Shown: positions 30,430 to 40,217, numbered from the stretch's first letter. The stretch is DNA of 59,058 nucleotides from Lentibacillus populi (GCA_014642895.1 BMJD01000028.1:1-59058), one strand, 5' to 3'. Notes: generated from the sequence alone by a model not told the origin. Numbers and translations: made by a program.

Positions 30430-33400
30430 ATGAAAGGGATTAATGGGTTTTTACAATCAAAAGAAGATATACAATCAATTATAAACGGGATTTCCATTGG
30501 CATGAAAGAACAGCTTATTGCTGGTTTATCAGGATCCGCCAGAAGTATCCTTGTCTCCATTATTAATGAGGCTAAAAAGAAACCAATGCTGCTGGTGACG
30601 CACCAATTGGCTCAGGCACAGCAGCTCTATGATGATTTATCTGAATTTAACAGGGATAAGGACATTCACTTATATCCGGTAAATGAATTAATTGCCTCAG
30701 AAATTGCCGTGGCAAGTCCGGAACTAAAAAGTCAGCGCATAGAGGCGTTAATGGAATGGACAGAAAAGAAATCTGGTATATTAATCGCCCCAGTTGCCGC
30801 ATTAAAACGAATGCTGCCGCCGTCAGGCTATTGGCTGAAATATCAATTGCAATTTAATCTTGGCAAAGAAATAGATATCAAATCCTGCGTTCAGTCATTA
30901 GTAGATATGGGATATGAGCGTGCTTCCATGGTAAATACACCAGGGGAATTCAGTATGCGCGGCGGGATTATTGATATTTATCCGGTTACGGAAGAACATC
31001 CAATACGTATCGAATTATTCGATGAAGAAGTAGATTCGATCCGCTATTTTGATGCCGATTCCCAACGTTCATTGGAAAAACGAAAGGAAATAAAGGTGGG
31101 CCCTGCTACAGAGCTGTTGCTAACAGATGAGGATATAGTTGCAGGTGCTGAACGTTTAGAGGAAGCATTGGCAAAATCCCTGCAAAAAATGCAGAAGAAA
31201 GAAGCCAAAGAAACGCTTAATGAAGTAATTAAACATGATATCGAACGGTTGAAAAATCTCGAACGTTTCCCGGAAATGGCGAAATATAGTGGCTTTCTTT
31301 ACAAAGATCCTGCTAGTTTGTTAGATTATTTACCAGATAAAGGCATGATTGTACTTGATGAAATGAGCAGAATCCAGGAAACGGCTACCCATTTGGATAC
31401 AGAGGAGGCCGAATGGTACAGCAGTCTTTTGGCATCCAATCAAATGGTGCAGCAGAACCGGTTTTCTTTTGATTGGCATGATATTGGCGATAAAGTACAA
31501 AAGCAGCAGCGAATTTATATGTCTGTTTTTTTACGTCATATTCCGAATACACAGCCGGAAAATATTATTAATTTGTCCACAAGGGCAATGCAGGAATTCC
31601 ACGGACAAATGCATTTATTTAAAAATGAATTAAAGCGCTGGGAAAAAGGAAACTTTTCCGTTGTAATATTAGCACCGAATGAAAAACGTGCGGAGAAGAT
31701 TCATTCCATTTTTGCTGATTATGATATTGAAGCAGCTTTTGTAAAACAATTAACATTGCCAGTTAAAAAACCGACAATTTCAATTGGGAATATTAGTGGT
31801 GGTATCGAATTCCCAATGCACAAACTAGTCCTGATCACGGAAAATGAACTGTTCAAAAAAGTAACGAAACGTTCCCGGAAAAAACAAAAAATTTCTAATG
31901 CGGAACGAATAAAAAGCTACCAGGAGCTACGTGTTGGTGACTATGTTGTCCATGCGAACCATGGTATTGGTAAATATCTGGGAATTGAAACACTTAAACT
32001 GAATGATTTGCACAAGGATTATATGCTTATCAAGTATTCCGGGGACGATAAGCTATACGTCCCCATTGACCAAATTGATTTGGTGCAAAAATTTGTCGCT
32101 TCTGAAGGGAAAGAGCCTAAATTATATAAATTAGGCGGCAGTGAATGGACGAAGGTAAAACGAAAAGTACAATCATCGGTAGAAGATATTGCTGACGATC
32201 TCATCAAGCTTTATGCGGAACGGGAAGCAAGAAAAGGTTATGCGTTTTCAAAGGACACTGAAATGCAGCGTGAGTTTGAAGCCTCCTTTCCGTATCAGGA
32301 AACGGATGACCAGTTGAGATGTATTGAGGAAATTAAACAGGATATGGAAAAATCACGGCCAATGGATCGTTTGTTGTGTGGGGATGTGGGATACGGCAAA
32401 ACGGAAGTGGCGATTCGTGCAGCGTTTAAAGCGGTTGCCGATGGGAAACAAGTGGCCATTTTAGTTCCGACAACCATTTTGGCACAGCAGCATTTTGAAA
32501 CAATTCGCGAAAGGTTCCAGGGTCATGCCGTTAATATTGGATTACTCAGCAGATTCCGGACGAAAAAACAGCAAAAGGAAACACTGGACGGATTAAACAG
32601 GGGTCTGGTCGATATTGTTATTGGGACACATCGTCTATTGTCAAAGGATGTACACTATCAGGACCTTGGCTTGCTCGTTGTTGATGAGGAGCAGCGGTTT
32701 GGTGTGAAACATAAAGAAAAAATTAAGCAGCTGAAAACAAATGTCGACGTTTTAACATTAACAGCTACACCAATTCCAAGAACATTGCATATGTCGATGT
32801 TAGGTGTCCGTGATCTATCTGTTATTGAGACACCCCCAGAAAACCGCTTTCCAATCCAAACATATGTAATGGAATATAATCCGGTTTTCATCAGGGAGGC
32901 AATTGAACGGGAAATGGCTCGTGGGGGCCAAGTGTTTTTCCTTTATAATCGTGTTGAGAATATTGACCGTATTGCCCGGGAAATAGGCATGCTTGTCGAT
33001 GATGCCAAGGTTGGGATTGCGCATGGCCAGATGAACGAGACAGAGCTTGAAAGTGTTATGTTTGGCTTTTTGGAAGGGGAATTCGATGTTTTAGTTAGTA
33101 CCACGATTATTGAAACGGGTGTAGATATTCCAAATGTTAATACATTAATTGTCTATGATGCCGATCGTATGGGATTAAGTCAACTGTATCAGCTAAGAGG
33201 CCGAGTGGGACGATCCAATCGTGTTGCCTATGCGTATTTCACATACCAAAGGGATAAAGTATTAACAGAAATTGCCGAAAAGCGTCTGCAAGCAATTAAG
33301 GAATTCACTGAACTTGGATCCGGATTTAAAATTGCGATGCGTGATTTGTCGATCCGCGGTGCTGGTAACCTATTAGGCGCCCAGCAGCATGGCTTTATTG

Positions 33401-33957
33401 ATTCTGTTGGTTTCGATATGTATTCGCAAATGTTGAAGGATGCTATTGATGCACGCAAGGCAGGCAAAGAATTAGATGAAATCAAAGTCTTTGAACCAGA
33501 GCTTTCCCTTGAACTTGATGCCTATATTCCGGAATCTTATATTAAAGATGAGAAGCAAAAAATTGATATGTATAAGCGCTTTCAAAGTCTTGCCTCTGCC
33601 GAAAACATTGCAGATTTACAAGAAGAATTAATCGATCGGTTCGGGGATTATCCAGGAGAAGTGGAGCATCTGTTCATTGTTTCGACAATGAAAATGTATG
33701 CGAAACAGGAAAGGGTTGAATCGATAAATGAGAAAAACAATAAAATCGAGTTGCTTGTCGACGAGGAACGCAGCCAACGGATTGACGGATCAAAACTATT
33801 CACTTTAGCTAATACATTTGGCCGCGGTATCCAGCTTGGAACAGAAAATAAAAAATTGAAGATCGTATATAAATGGCCAAGCGAAGTGAAACATAAACGA
33901 TACGAGGTTGTTACAGAATTTATTAAACAACTATCCACTGTGGATCGCGAAAATTAG
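30430..33957 (+). CDS. mfd: Transcription-repair coupling factor Mfd
   Basis: 1175 aa. Releases RNA polymerase stalled at lesions and recruits UvrA. UvrB-like N-terminal domains (about 1-350), the CarD/RNAP-interaction domain (GDYVVHANHGIGKYLGIE, about 500-565), then a superfamily 2 translocase: Walker A GDVGYGKTE near 656, DEEQRFG Walker B, TATPIPRT, and the RecG-like TRG motif; C-terminal regulatory domain to the end. Start follows ATCGGGGG. Full length. Confidence 0.98.
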   Translation: MKGINGFLQSKEDIQSIINGISIGMKEQLIAGLSGSARSILVSIINEAKKKPMLLVTHQLAQAQQLYDDLSEFNRDKDIHLYPVNELIASEIAVASPELKSQRIEALMEWTEKKSGILIAPVAALKRMLPPSGYWLKYQLQFNLGKEIDIKSCVQSLVDMGYERASMVNTPGEFSMRGGIIDIYPVTEEHPIRIELFDEEVDSIRYFDADSQRSLEKRKEIKVGPATELLLTDEDIVAGAERLEEALAKSLQKMQKKEAKETLNEVIKHDIERLKNLERFPEMAKYSGFLYKDPASLLDYLPDKGMIVLDEMSRIQETATHLDTEEAEWYSSLLASNQMVQQNRFSFDWHDIGDKVQKQQRIYMSVFLRHIPNTQPENIINLSTRAMQEFHGQMHLFKNELKRWEKGNFSVVILAPNEKRAEKIHSIFADYDIEAAFVKQLTLPVKKPTISIGNISGGIEFPMHKLVLITENELFKKVTKRSRKKQKISNAERIKSYQELRVGDYVVHANHGIGKYLGIETLKLNDLHKDYMLIKYSGDDKLYVPIDQIDLVQKFVASEGKEPKLYKLGGSEWTKVKRKVQSSVEDIADDLIKLYAEREARKGYAFSKDTEMQREFEASFPYQETDDQLRCIEEIKQDMEKSRPMDRLLCGDVGYGKTEVAIRAAFKAVADGKQVAILVPTTILAQQHFETIRERFQGHAVNIGLLSRFRTKKQQKETLDGLNRGLVDIVIGTHRLLSKDVHYQDLGLLVVDEEQRFGVKHKEKIKQLKTNVDVLTLTATPIPRTLHMSMLGVRDLSVIETPPENRFPIQTYVMEYNPVFIREAIEREMARGGQVFFLYNRVENIDRIAREIGMLVDDAKVGIAHGQMNETELESVMFGFLEGEFDVLVSTTIIETGVDIPNVNTLIVYDADRMGLSQLYQLRGRVGRSNRVAYAYFTYQRDKVLTEIAEKRLQAIKEFTELGSGFKIAMRDLSIRGAGNLLGAQQHGFIDSVGFDMYSQMLKDAIDARKAGKELDEIKVFEPELSLELDAYIPESYIKDEKQKIDMYKRFQSLASAENIADLQEELIDRFGDYPGEVEHLFIVSTMKMYAKQERVESINEKNNKIELLVDEERSQRIDGSKLFTLANTFGRGIQLGTENKKLKIVYKWPSEVKHKRYEVVTEFIKQLSTVDREN

Positions 33958-34127
33958 AAAAAAATGTGTTTTATGCATAGTTCTTACCAGATGAATTATA
34001 CTAAAACCACAACTGGTGCTTTTTTCACTTTATGAAAGTATCTAGCTTTAAAGGGAAAGATTAAACAACAAACCAATAGACCAAACAACAACCATATTAC
34101 TTATCCCAATTTTGCTAAGAATAGAAG

Positions 34128-34157
34128 TGAAAAATGGTACCAGAGACGATCATCATA
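34128..34157 (+). promoter_or_regulatory. Possible sigma-G promoter of spoVT
   Basis: TGAAAA (34128-34133), 17-bp spacer, CATCATA (34151-34157), each with one or two differences from the sigma-G elements TGAATA and CATACTA. spoVT is a sigma-G gene in B. subtilis. Confidence 0.35.
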
Positions 34158-34178
34158 GGAAAGTGAGGCTTCATAAAA

Positions 34179-34715
34179 ATGAAGGCAACAGGAATTGTAC
34201 GTCGAATTGATGATTTAGGAAGAGTAGTAATCCCGAAGGAAATCAGAAGAACATTGCGTATACGCGAAGGAGATCCATTAGAAATATTTGTTGACAGAGA
34301 AGGTGAAGTCATCCTAAAAAAATACTCACCAATAAATGAACTGGGCAGCTTTGCAAAAGAATATGCTGAAGCACTATTCGATTCCCTAAATTACCCGGTA
34401 ATCATTTGCGACCGTGATGAAATTATCGCAGTTGCGGGAGATTCCAAAAAAGACTACTTAAATAAAAATATTGGTACAAAACTGGAAAAGGCTATCGAGA
34501 ATCGCTCGGTTTTATTCGAAACCGAAAAGTCCACTTTGGAAATTCTGGAAGGTAGGGAAGAAGAGTTGACCTCCTATTGTGTTAATCCAATTATTGCAAA
34601 CGGTGATCCTATCGGTTGTGTTATGATGTATGCAAAGGATGGTAAAGCACTTAGCAATGTCGAACAAAAGGCGATCGAAACAGCAGCCAATTTCTTGGCA
34701 AAGCAGATGGAATAA
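34179..34715 (+). CDS. spoVT: Stage V sporulation regulator SpoVT
   Basis: 178 aa. Forespore-specific regulator of sigma-G genes. N-terminal swapped-hairpin AbrB domain (residues 1-50, GIVRRIDDLGRVVIPKEIRR) and C-terminal GAF domain (about 55-178). The DNA-binding part is very close to that of AbrB at 14427. Single-gene transcript bounded by a strong terminator. Confidence 0.96.
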   Translation: MKATGIVRRIDDLGRVVIPKEIRRTLRIREGDPLEIFVDREGEVILKKYSPINELGSFAKEYAEALFDSLNYPVIICDRDEIIAVAGDSKKDYLNKNIGTKLEKAIENRSVLFETEKSTLEILEGREEELTSYCVNPIIANGDPIGCVMMYAKDGKALSNVEQKAIETAANFLAKQME

Positions 34716-34734
34716 TCAGTGATGAACAAACAGG

Positions 34735-34768
34735 AAAATCAGCGTAGAAGGTTGCGCTGATTTTTTTT
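34735..34768 (+). terminator. Terminator after spoVT
   Basis: AAAATCAGCG pairs with CGCTGATTTT around a 10-nt loop, with eight Ts. Confidence 0.92.
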
Positions 34769-34792
34769 GGATAATAATATGCGTAATTGGGA

Positions 34793-34897
34793 AAAGTGCT
34801 GAAGTCCTACTGGAAGTTGCCGAAGTTTCATTAAAAAGTGCTGAGGTTTTGACGAAAGTTACTGAAGTTTCAACGAAAGTTGCTGAACCATCATGGA
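34793..34897 (+). repeat. Five tandem copies of a degenerate 21-bp repeat
   Basis: Units start at 34793, 34814, 34835, 34856 and 34877, each like AAGTTGCTGAAGTTTCAACGA. Because 21 is a multiple of three, one frame stays open and would read as heptads (SAEVLLE, VAEVSLK, SAEVLTK, VTEVSTK), but it has no start codon or ribosome-binding site. It fills the spoVT-yabM gap. Confidence 0.8.
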
Positions 34898-34930
34898 AGA
34901 TGTCTTAAAGGAATAATCGTCCAGCTTTAT

Positions 34931-34957
34931 TAGACAGGCCCGTTCATATGCTATAAT
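34931..34957 (+). promoter_or_regulatory. Possible sigma-A promoter of yabM
   Basis: TAGACA (34931-34936), 15-bp spacer, TATAAT (34952-34957), 38 bp before the yabM ATG. The spacer is short but the -10 is consensus. Confidence 0.4.
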
Positions 34958-34995
34958 AAGTTTGAAATGAAGTTCGTGTTAGAAAGGCGTTTGTC

Positions 34996-36594
34996 ATGGA
35001 TGGCAATGAATCAAATAAATTAGTAAAAGGTGCACTAATCCTAACAATGGCTGGTGTTATCAGTAAAGTTTTAAGTGCGGGGTATCGGATCCCTTTGCAA
35101 AATCTGACGGGAGATATCGGGTTTTACATTTATCAGCAAGTATATCCATTTCTCGGAATTGCCCTCGTCTTATCGTTATATGGCTTCCCACCCGCAATAG
35201 CAAAAATGGCGGTTGAAATAGGGGCTAAGGACAGACAGCTATCGTACAGCAGTTTTTATATACCGATCTTATCCATATTATTTGTCGTAAATGGTGCAAT
35301 ATTTCTTTTTCTGTTTTTAAATGCCCATGAGATCGCCATATGGATGGGAAACATTCACTTGGAAACCGGGCTCGAATATACGGCTTTTGCCTTTTTGCTG
35401 ATCCCTTTAACAGCATTATTGCGGGGGGTATTTCAAGGTAGTTATCAAATGACGCCAACTGCATTATCGCAAATTGGTGAACAAACTGTACGTGTTGTTA
35501 TGATTATTTTTGCAGCAGCTATGCTCACAGGTACAGGAAAAAATATTTATGAAATTGGCATAGCCGCGGCAATTGCTTCGATTGCAGGATCAGTTATGGC
35601 CTTCGTCGTTCTGGGGGTCTATTTTTTAAAACATAAGCCAATTGGAAGTGGATCGTTTCCTATTCCTTGGGGGTTTTATTTGAAGACACTGCTTATTTTT
35701 GGTGTCATTGCCGCTTTGAATCATATGCTATTACTGGTTATTCAATTTGCGGATGCCTTTACTTTGGTCCCTGGCTTGATGGAATACGGCCTCTCACAGC
35801 ATGAGGCGATGGCGGCCAAAGGGGTATTTGACAGGGGACAACCATTAATTCAGCTTGGAACGGTGATTGGCTCCTCTTTTGCATTAGCCTTGATTCCTTC
35901 CATTTCCAAACAAAAGCTGGAAGCAAATCCGATTCAATTCCACCATTATATTCGCAGTACACTGAAATTCAGTTTTTATTTAGCAGTTGGTGCAACAATC
36001 GGATTGATCATTATTTTTCCGGATGCAAATATGTTATTGTTTCAAAATGATAAAGGGACTGCCAGCTTACGTATTCTGGTTATGGCGATAGTTCTTTGTT
36101 CGATTGCCATTACCGCGTCCTCCATTCTCCAGGGATTAGGATATTTGAAACGAACAGCAGCATTTATTTTCATTGCATTTTTTATAAAATGGATTGCTAA
36201 TCAGGTGCTTGTCCCATTATTGGGTATCACAGGAAGTGCAATTGCTACTGTGATCAGCTTACTGATTCTTAGTGGATTGGTTATGATCGAGTTAAAACGC
36301 AAACTGCCTGATTTATTGTTTTGGAAAACCTTAAATTGGCGGGCTCTTATCATTTCTGGCCTTGGGATGGCTATATATCTTTTGCTTATTGATTTTTCTA
36401 TTCATTTGTTTACCTATTCTCGTTTTGGATTACTTATTTATGTTTTATTTGTCGTATTATCAGGTGCAGCTGTTTATCTAGTTTTACTACTAAAAAACAA
36501 GGCATTTACGGAAGAGGAATTGATGATGCTGCCATTTTCCTCATTTTTAGTTCAGTTACATAAAGGGAGGAGAAAACGTGGTTCAAAAAATTGA
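34996..36594 (+). CDS. yabM: YabM, MATE/MurJ-like polysaccharide transport protein (SpoVB family)
   Basis: 532 aa integral membrane protein with about 14 hydrophobic segments, of the MVF/PST (oligosaccharidyl-lipid flippase) superfamily, same family as SpoVB. The N-terminal GALILTMAGVISKVLSAGYRIPLQN is characteristic. A role in lipid-linked glycan flipping is inferred from the family; the substrate is unknown. GAAAGGCG lies before the ATG. Its end overlaps yabN by 17 nt. Confidence 0.92.
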   Translation: MDGNESNKLVKGALILTMAGVISKVLSAGYRIPLQNLTGDIGFYIYQQVYPFLGIALVLSLYGFPPAIAKMAVEIGAKDRQLSYSSFYIPILSILFVVNGAIFLFLFLNAHEIAIWMGNIHLETGLEYTAFAFLLIPLTALLRGVFQGSYQMTPTALSQIGEQTVRVVMIIFAAAMLTGTGKNIYEIGIAAAIASIAGSVMAFVVLGVYFLKHKPIGSGSFPIPWGFYLKTLLIFGVIAALNHMLLLVIQFADAFTLVPGLMEYGLSQHEAMAAKGVFDRGQPLIQLGTVIGSSFALALIPSISKQKLEANPIQFHHYIRSTLKFSFYLAVGATIGLIIIFPDANMLLFQNDKGTASLRILVMAIVLCSIAITASSILQGLGYLKRTAAFIFIAFFIKWIANQVLVPLLGITGSAIATVISLLILSGLVMIELKRKLPDLLFWKTLNWRALIISGLGMAIYLLLIDFSIHLFTYSRFGLLIYVLFVVLSGAAVYLVLLLKNKAFTEEELMMLPFSSFLVQLHKGRRKRGSKN

Positions 36595-38026
36595 AATTAT
36601 TGGCCTGGGTGCAGGAGATATCGACCAACTGCCACTTGGGATCTATAAAAAATTAACAAATACAACGAAAGAGATCTATGTCCGGACGATGAAACACCCG
36701 GTCATTGAAGCTTTACAGGCTGAAGGAGTTAGTTTCGTGTCCTTCGACGAGGTGTATGAATCCAAAGAACATTTTCGTGATGTCTATCAGGAAATTACAG
36801 AAAAATTGGTCGAACATTCATTAGAATCGCCAGTTATTTATGCTGTTCCTGGACATCCAATGCTTGCTGAAAAAACAGTCCAGCTGCTATTGGAACGGAA
36901 CGATACTGCTGTAACTGTTGCGGGCGGACAAAGCTATTTGGATGATTTGTTCACCGGACTTGCAATTGACCCGATTGACGGGTTCCAATTTGTTGATGCT
37001 ACTTCATTCAAGCGAAGCCAGCTCGATTATCAGCATCACATAATCTTTTGTCAGGTTTACGACCGTTTTATTGCCTCAGAGGTTAAACTTGAGCTGCTAG
37101 AGGATCTTCCAGCAGATTATCAAATTACCATTGTCGAAGCTGCAGGCAGTAATCAGGAAAAAATGACGACCATCCCGCTTACAGAGCTTGATCATGTAAT
37201 GGAAATCAGCAATCTGACAAGTGTTTATATTCCACCAGTACCACAGAAGCAATTGCACCATACGTTTAACCGGTTACGTGAGGTGATCGCGGAACTGCGT
37301 GGTCCAAAGGGCTGCCCATGGGATAAGGAACAAACACATGAGTCATTACGGGAGTATGCCATCGAAGAAGTGTATGAATTAATTGATGCGATTGACGCAG
37401 GGGATGATGAAGGAATCATCGAGGAATTGGGTGATCTTCTTCTGCAGGTCATGCTGCACAGTCAGATCGGGGAAGATGCCGGTTATTTTACAGTTGATGA
37501 TGTGATCAAGTCAATAACGGATAAAATGATCCATCGCCATCCGCACGTTTTCGGTGATAAAAAAGCGGATTCTATTGCTGATGTTTACACAAATTGGGAT
37601 GCGTTAAAGCAGGAGGAAAAGGGCAAACAGCGTAAATCGGTATTGGATGGTGTTCCGAAGCGTATACCAGCGCTTGCTAAAGCTTATCAATTGCAGAAAA
37701 AAGCAGGTAAAGTTGGGTTCGAATGGGAAAACAATGATGGTGTGTGGGAAAAACTGAATGAAGAGCTTGCTGAAGTGCAAGAGGCTATTGGAGAAGCGAA
37801 CCAAGAAGAAATAGAAAGGGAATTGGGTGATGTTCTGTTTGTGCTGGCGAATATTTCGAGGTATTATAAGGTGAACCCGGAAATCGCCTTAAATCGAACC
37901 AATCAAAAATTCATTTCACGGTTTTCCTATATTGAAAAACGGCTTCATGAAGAAAATAAAGACATTAATCAAGCGAGTTTGCGTGAAATGGACAAGTATT
38001 GGAATCAAGCAAAGGTTGAGGAGTGA
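36578..38026 (+). CDS. yabN: YabN: tetrapyrrole-methylase-like / MazG NTP pyrophosphohydrolase fusion
   Basis: 482 aa. N-terminal SAM-methylase-like fold (about 1-220, IEIIGLGAGDIDQL, YAVPGHPMLAE) fused to tandem MazG modules (about 230-480) with PWDKEQTHESL, the acidic EEVYELIDAI and EELGDLLLQV metal-binding motifs. MazG hydrolyses non-canonical or surplus NTPs. GGAGG precedes the GTG start inside yabM. Its stop overlaps rqcP. Confidence 0.94.
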   Translation: MVQKIEIIGLGAGDIDQLPLGIYKKLTNTTKEIYVRTMKHPVIEALQAEGVSFVSFDEVYESKEHFRDVYQEITEKLVEHSLESPVIYAVPGHPMLAEKTVQLLLERNDTAVTVAGGQSYLDDLFTGLAIDPIDGFQFVDATSFKRSQLDYQHHIIFCQVYDRFIASEVKLELLEDLPADYQITIVEAAGSNQEKMTTIPLTELDHVMEISNLTSVYIPPVPQKQLHHTFNRLREVIAELRGPKGCPWDKEQTHESLREYAIEEVYELIDAIDAGDDEGIIEELGDLLLQVMLHSQIGEDAGYFTVDDVIKSITDKMIHRHPHVFGDKKADSIADVYTNWDALKQEEKGKQRKSVLDGVPKRIPALAKAYQLQKKAGKVGFEWENNDGVWEKLNEELAEVQEAIGEANQEEIERELGDVLFVLANISRYYKVNPEIALNRTNQKFISRFSYIEKRLHEENKDINQASLREMDKYWNQAKVEE

Positions 38027-38298
38027 TCAATTTGCGTCTTGACAAATTTTTAAAAGTATCCAGATTAATTAAGCGCCGGACACTGGCAAAGGAAGTTGCT
38101 GATAAAGGACGGATTACGATTAATGGCCATCAAGCAAAAGCAGCGTCCAATGTAACAGTAGGCGATAAGCTCGTTATTCAGTTTGGGCAGAAACTTGTAA
38201 CAATTGAAGTAACTGCACTGAAAGAAACAGTAAAGAAGGACGAAGCAGAAACATTGTACAAAGTATTAAAAGAGGAAGTTCCTAAAGACACCAAATGA
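38023..38298 (+). CDS. rqcP: RqcP (YabO), S4-domain ribosome quality control factor
   Basis: 91 aa, Hsp15-like S4 RNA-binding protein. Works with RqcH to add alanine tails to nascent chains on split 50S subunits. The S4 motif MRLDKFLKVSRLIKRRTLAKEV is at the N-terminus. The start read as TTG (NLRLDKF context) overlaps yabN by four bases; a TTG at 38032 preceding CGTCTTGAC is an alternative, giving the family-like MRLDKF. Confidence 0.93.
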   Translation: MINLRLDKFLKVSRLIKRRTLAKEVADKGRITINGHQAKAASNVTVGDKLVIQFGQKLVTIEVTALKETVKKDEAETLYKVLKEEVPKDTK

Positions 38299-38309
38299 TT
38301 GTATGAAAC

Positions 38310-38382
38310 GAACAAAGGCGCTGGAGCCGGACGTGGCCTACTCTAGTATGAGCAGAATAGAGCCTAGATTTTTATACTTTAT
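38310..38382 (+). repeat. Repeat family A, internal-deletion derivative
   Basis: About 70 bp: GAACAAAGGCG joined straight to CTGGAGCCGGACGTGGCC and the edge AGAATAGAGCCTAGATTTTTATAC. Same edges as the 205-bp copy at 29045, with the core missing. Confidence 0.7.
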
Positions 38383-38478
38383 TATCTATTAGAAAAGTGT
38401 GTGCAAAAAGGAAAGAAAAGTTAAGTTCTATCCTTGTCCAATCTATCATAGGTTAATAATGACAAGGAGGGACAAGGT

Positions 38479-38778
38479 ATGAATTATTATGAAAAAGATT
38501 CCGTACAACGTGTGCAACAAGATCATTACGTAAAGATTAATAACCGAAAAAACTTGGAAATCTCAGGTGTTAAAGAGGTAGACAGTTTTGATAATGAAGA
38601 ATTTCTACTGGAAACGGTAATGGGGTTCCTAATCATCCGCGGACAAAACCTGCAATTGAAAAATCTTGATGTTGGTGAAGGACTAGTTTCGATAAAAGGG
38701 AAAATATATGAGCTCTCCTATGTAGATGAACAACACCAGGAGAAAGCTAAAGGATTCTTTAGCAAGCTATTTCGATGA
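38479..38778 (+). CDS. yabP: Sporulation protein YabP
   Basis: 99 aa (YabP/YqfC family). Expressed in the mother cell and needed for normal sporulation, with a role linked to spore coat or membrane assembly. KNLEISGVKEVDSFDNEEFLLET is the family core. GACAAGGAGGGACAAGG lies upstream. CATAGGTT at 38447 with TTCTATC 14 bp earlier is a weak sigma-E-like promoter. The stop overlaps the yabQ start (ATGA). Confidence 0.93.
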   Translation: MNYYEKDSVQRVQQDHYVKINNRKNLEISGVKEVDSFDNEEFLLETVMGFLIIRGQNLQLKNLDVGEGLVSIKGKIYELSYVDEQHQEKAKGFFSKLFR

Positions 38779-39374
38779 CACTCGATGTCCAGTTCATGAC
38801 GATGATTGTCATGGTGATAAGCGGCTTTTATTTGGGGATCATTCAAGAGACATTTCGTCGTTTTCAGCCACATTGGAAAGAAAATCGATTTTTACGCTAT
38901 TTTATGGAGATTACCTTTTGGCTGTCACAGGTTTTGCTGTTATTTTATGTGTTATTCCGTGTCAATGCTGGCGAATTACGCTTTTATGTGTTTTTAGCGC
39001 TTTTACTGGGTTTTGCTGCATACCAGGCACTGGCTGCTCACGCCTATAAACGTTTACTGGAATATGTTATCCGTGTAATTGCAGCTTGCTATCACTTTTT
39101 GGAAAAGCTGATCCAAACATTAATTATCACCCCGGTAAAATACCTTATACAATTAGTAATAACATTAATTCTGTTTGTCGTTCAGCTCGTCATATCGATT
39201 CTCCTTTTTATAGCTAAGGTTATCATTTTCCCGATAAAATGGGTAATTTATCTGATTTATCGTCTGCTGCCAAAAAGTATCCAAAATTTTTTACACAAAA
39301 CAGCAGGATTTTATAGTACAATAAAGAATATATGTAAAAAGGGCTTGGAGTATTTAAAGTTTAAAAGGAGGTAG
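38775..39374 (+). CDS. yabQ: Sporulation membrane protein YabQ
   Basis: 199 aa with about four to five hydrophobic segments (about 3-20, 35-60, 65-85, and a long hydrophobic region 100-165) and a basic C-terminus. In B. subtilis YabQ is a mother-cell membrane protein required for spore cortex formation. Overlaps yabP by four bases, so the two are coupled. divIC follows after 6 nt with AAAGGAGG in between. Confidence 0.92.
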   Translation: MTLDVQFMTMIVMVISGFYLGIIQETFRRFQPHWKENRFLRYFMEITFWLSQVLLLFYVLFRVNAGELRFYVFLALLLGFAAYQALAAHAYKRLLEYVIRVIAACYHFLEKLIQTLIITPVKYLIQLVITLILFVVQLVISILLFIAKVIIFPIKWVIYLIYRLLPKSIQNFLHKTAGFYSTIKNICKKGLEYLKFKRR

Positions 39375-39380
39375 CAGGCT

Positions 39381-39761
39381 TTGCCGACAAAGAAAAAAAC
39401 CGTAACAAGACTGGATTCACACTATATGCAGCAATATGACGCATACATAGAAAGACAGAAGAAGAAAAAGAAGCGTCTGATTCGTCGTCTAGCGTTATTT
39501 TCTATTGTAGTAATCATCACGATTGGCAGTATGGCTGCATACCATGTTAAACAGCGTACACTTCATGCTGAAAAAAAGGAACAATATACAGAGCTGCAGG
39601 ATAAATTGACTACGTTGAAAAAGGAAGAGGAAAACCTTACCGAAGAAATTAACCTGTTAAAAGATGAAGATTATGTGTTGGAGATTGCCCGGACAAACTA
39701 TTTTTTCTCTGATGAGGGGGAAACCATCTTCAAAATTCCTGACGAGGATCCATCTTATTGA
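39381..39761 (+). CDS. divIC: Cell division protein DivIC (FtsB-like)
   Basis: 126 aa. Bitopic membrane protein: basic cytoplasmic N-terminus (about 1-37, KKKKKR), one membrane segment (about 38-57), and an extracytoplasmic coiled coil (about 62-100) followed by the ARTNYFFSDEGETIFKIP tail typical of DivIC. Acts with FtsL and DivIB in the divisome. TTG start behind AAAGGAGG. Confidence 0.95.
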   Translation: MPTKKKTVTRLDSHYMQQYDAYIERQKKKKKRLIRRLALFSIVVIITIGSMAAYHVKQRTLHAEKKEQYTELQDKLTTLKKEEENLTEEINLLKDEDYVLEIARTNYFFSDEGETIFKIPDEDPSY

Positions 39762-39833
39762 CACGCTTTCATATGCTTAGCTATAATATATTAGAACTAT
39801 ATATTTAATTCTTTAAGGAGGAGCATTTTTTTT

Positions 39834-40217
39834 ATGTCAATCGAAGTAGGCAGCAAGCTGCAGGGAAAGGTAACAGGTATCACTAATTTCGGGGCCTTTG
39901 TTGAGCTTGGAGAAGGTAAAACTGGCCTTGTTCATATTAGTGAGGTTGCCGACAACTATGTGAAAGACATTAATGAACATCTTAGTGTCGGGGACGAGGT
40001 TAAGGTGAAAGTGATTAATGTCGAAAAGGATGGCAAGATCGGTTTATCGATTAAGAAAGCAAAAGATAGACCTGCACGCCAGAGGAACACCCGTGAGCGC
40101 ACGGAATCATTTGAATCAAAAATGAATCGTTTTCTCAAAGATTCTGAAGACCGTTTAGCCTCTTTAAAGAAGCACACGGAATCCAGACGTGGGGGTCGAG
40201 GTGCAAAAAGAGGATAG
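39834..40217 (+). CDS. yabR: S1 RNA-binding domain protein YabR
   Basis: 127 aa. One S1 domain (about 3-73; VGSKLQGKVTGITNFGAFVELGEGKTGLVHISEV) and a basic, low-complexity tail ending RRGGRGAKRG. Similar to polynucleotide phosphorylase-type S1 domains; the RNA target is unknown. AAGGAGGAG precedes the ATG and the gene has its own upstream spacing of 72 bp from divIC. Confidence 0.93.
   Translation: MSIEVGSKLQGKVTGITNFGAFVELGEGKTGLVHISEVADNYVKDINEHLSVGDEVKVKVINVEKDGKIGLSIKKAKDRPARQRNTRERTESFESKMNRFLKDSEDRLASLKKHTESRRGGRGAKRG

Noticed and set aside
34771-34918. Gene encoding the heptad-repeat frame
   Set aside because: The frame has no ATG, GTG or TTG start and directly follows a terminator; kept as a repeat and as a finding only.
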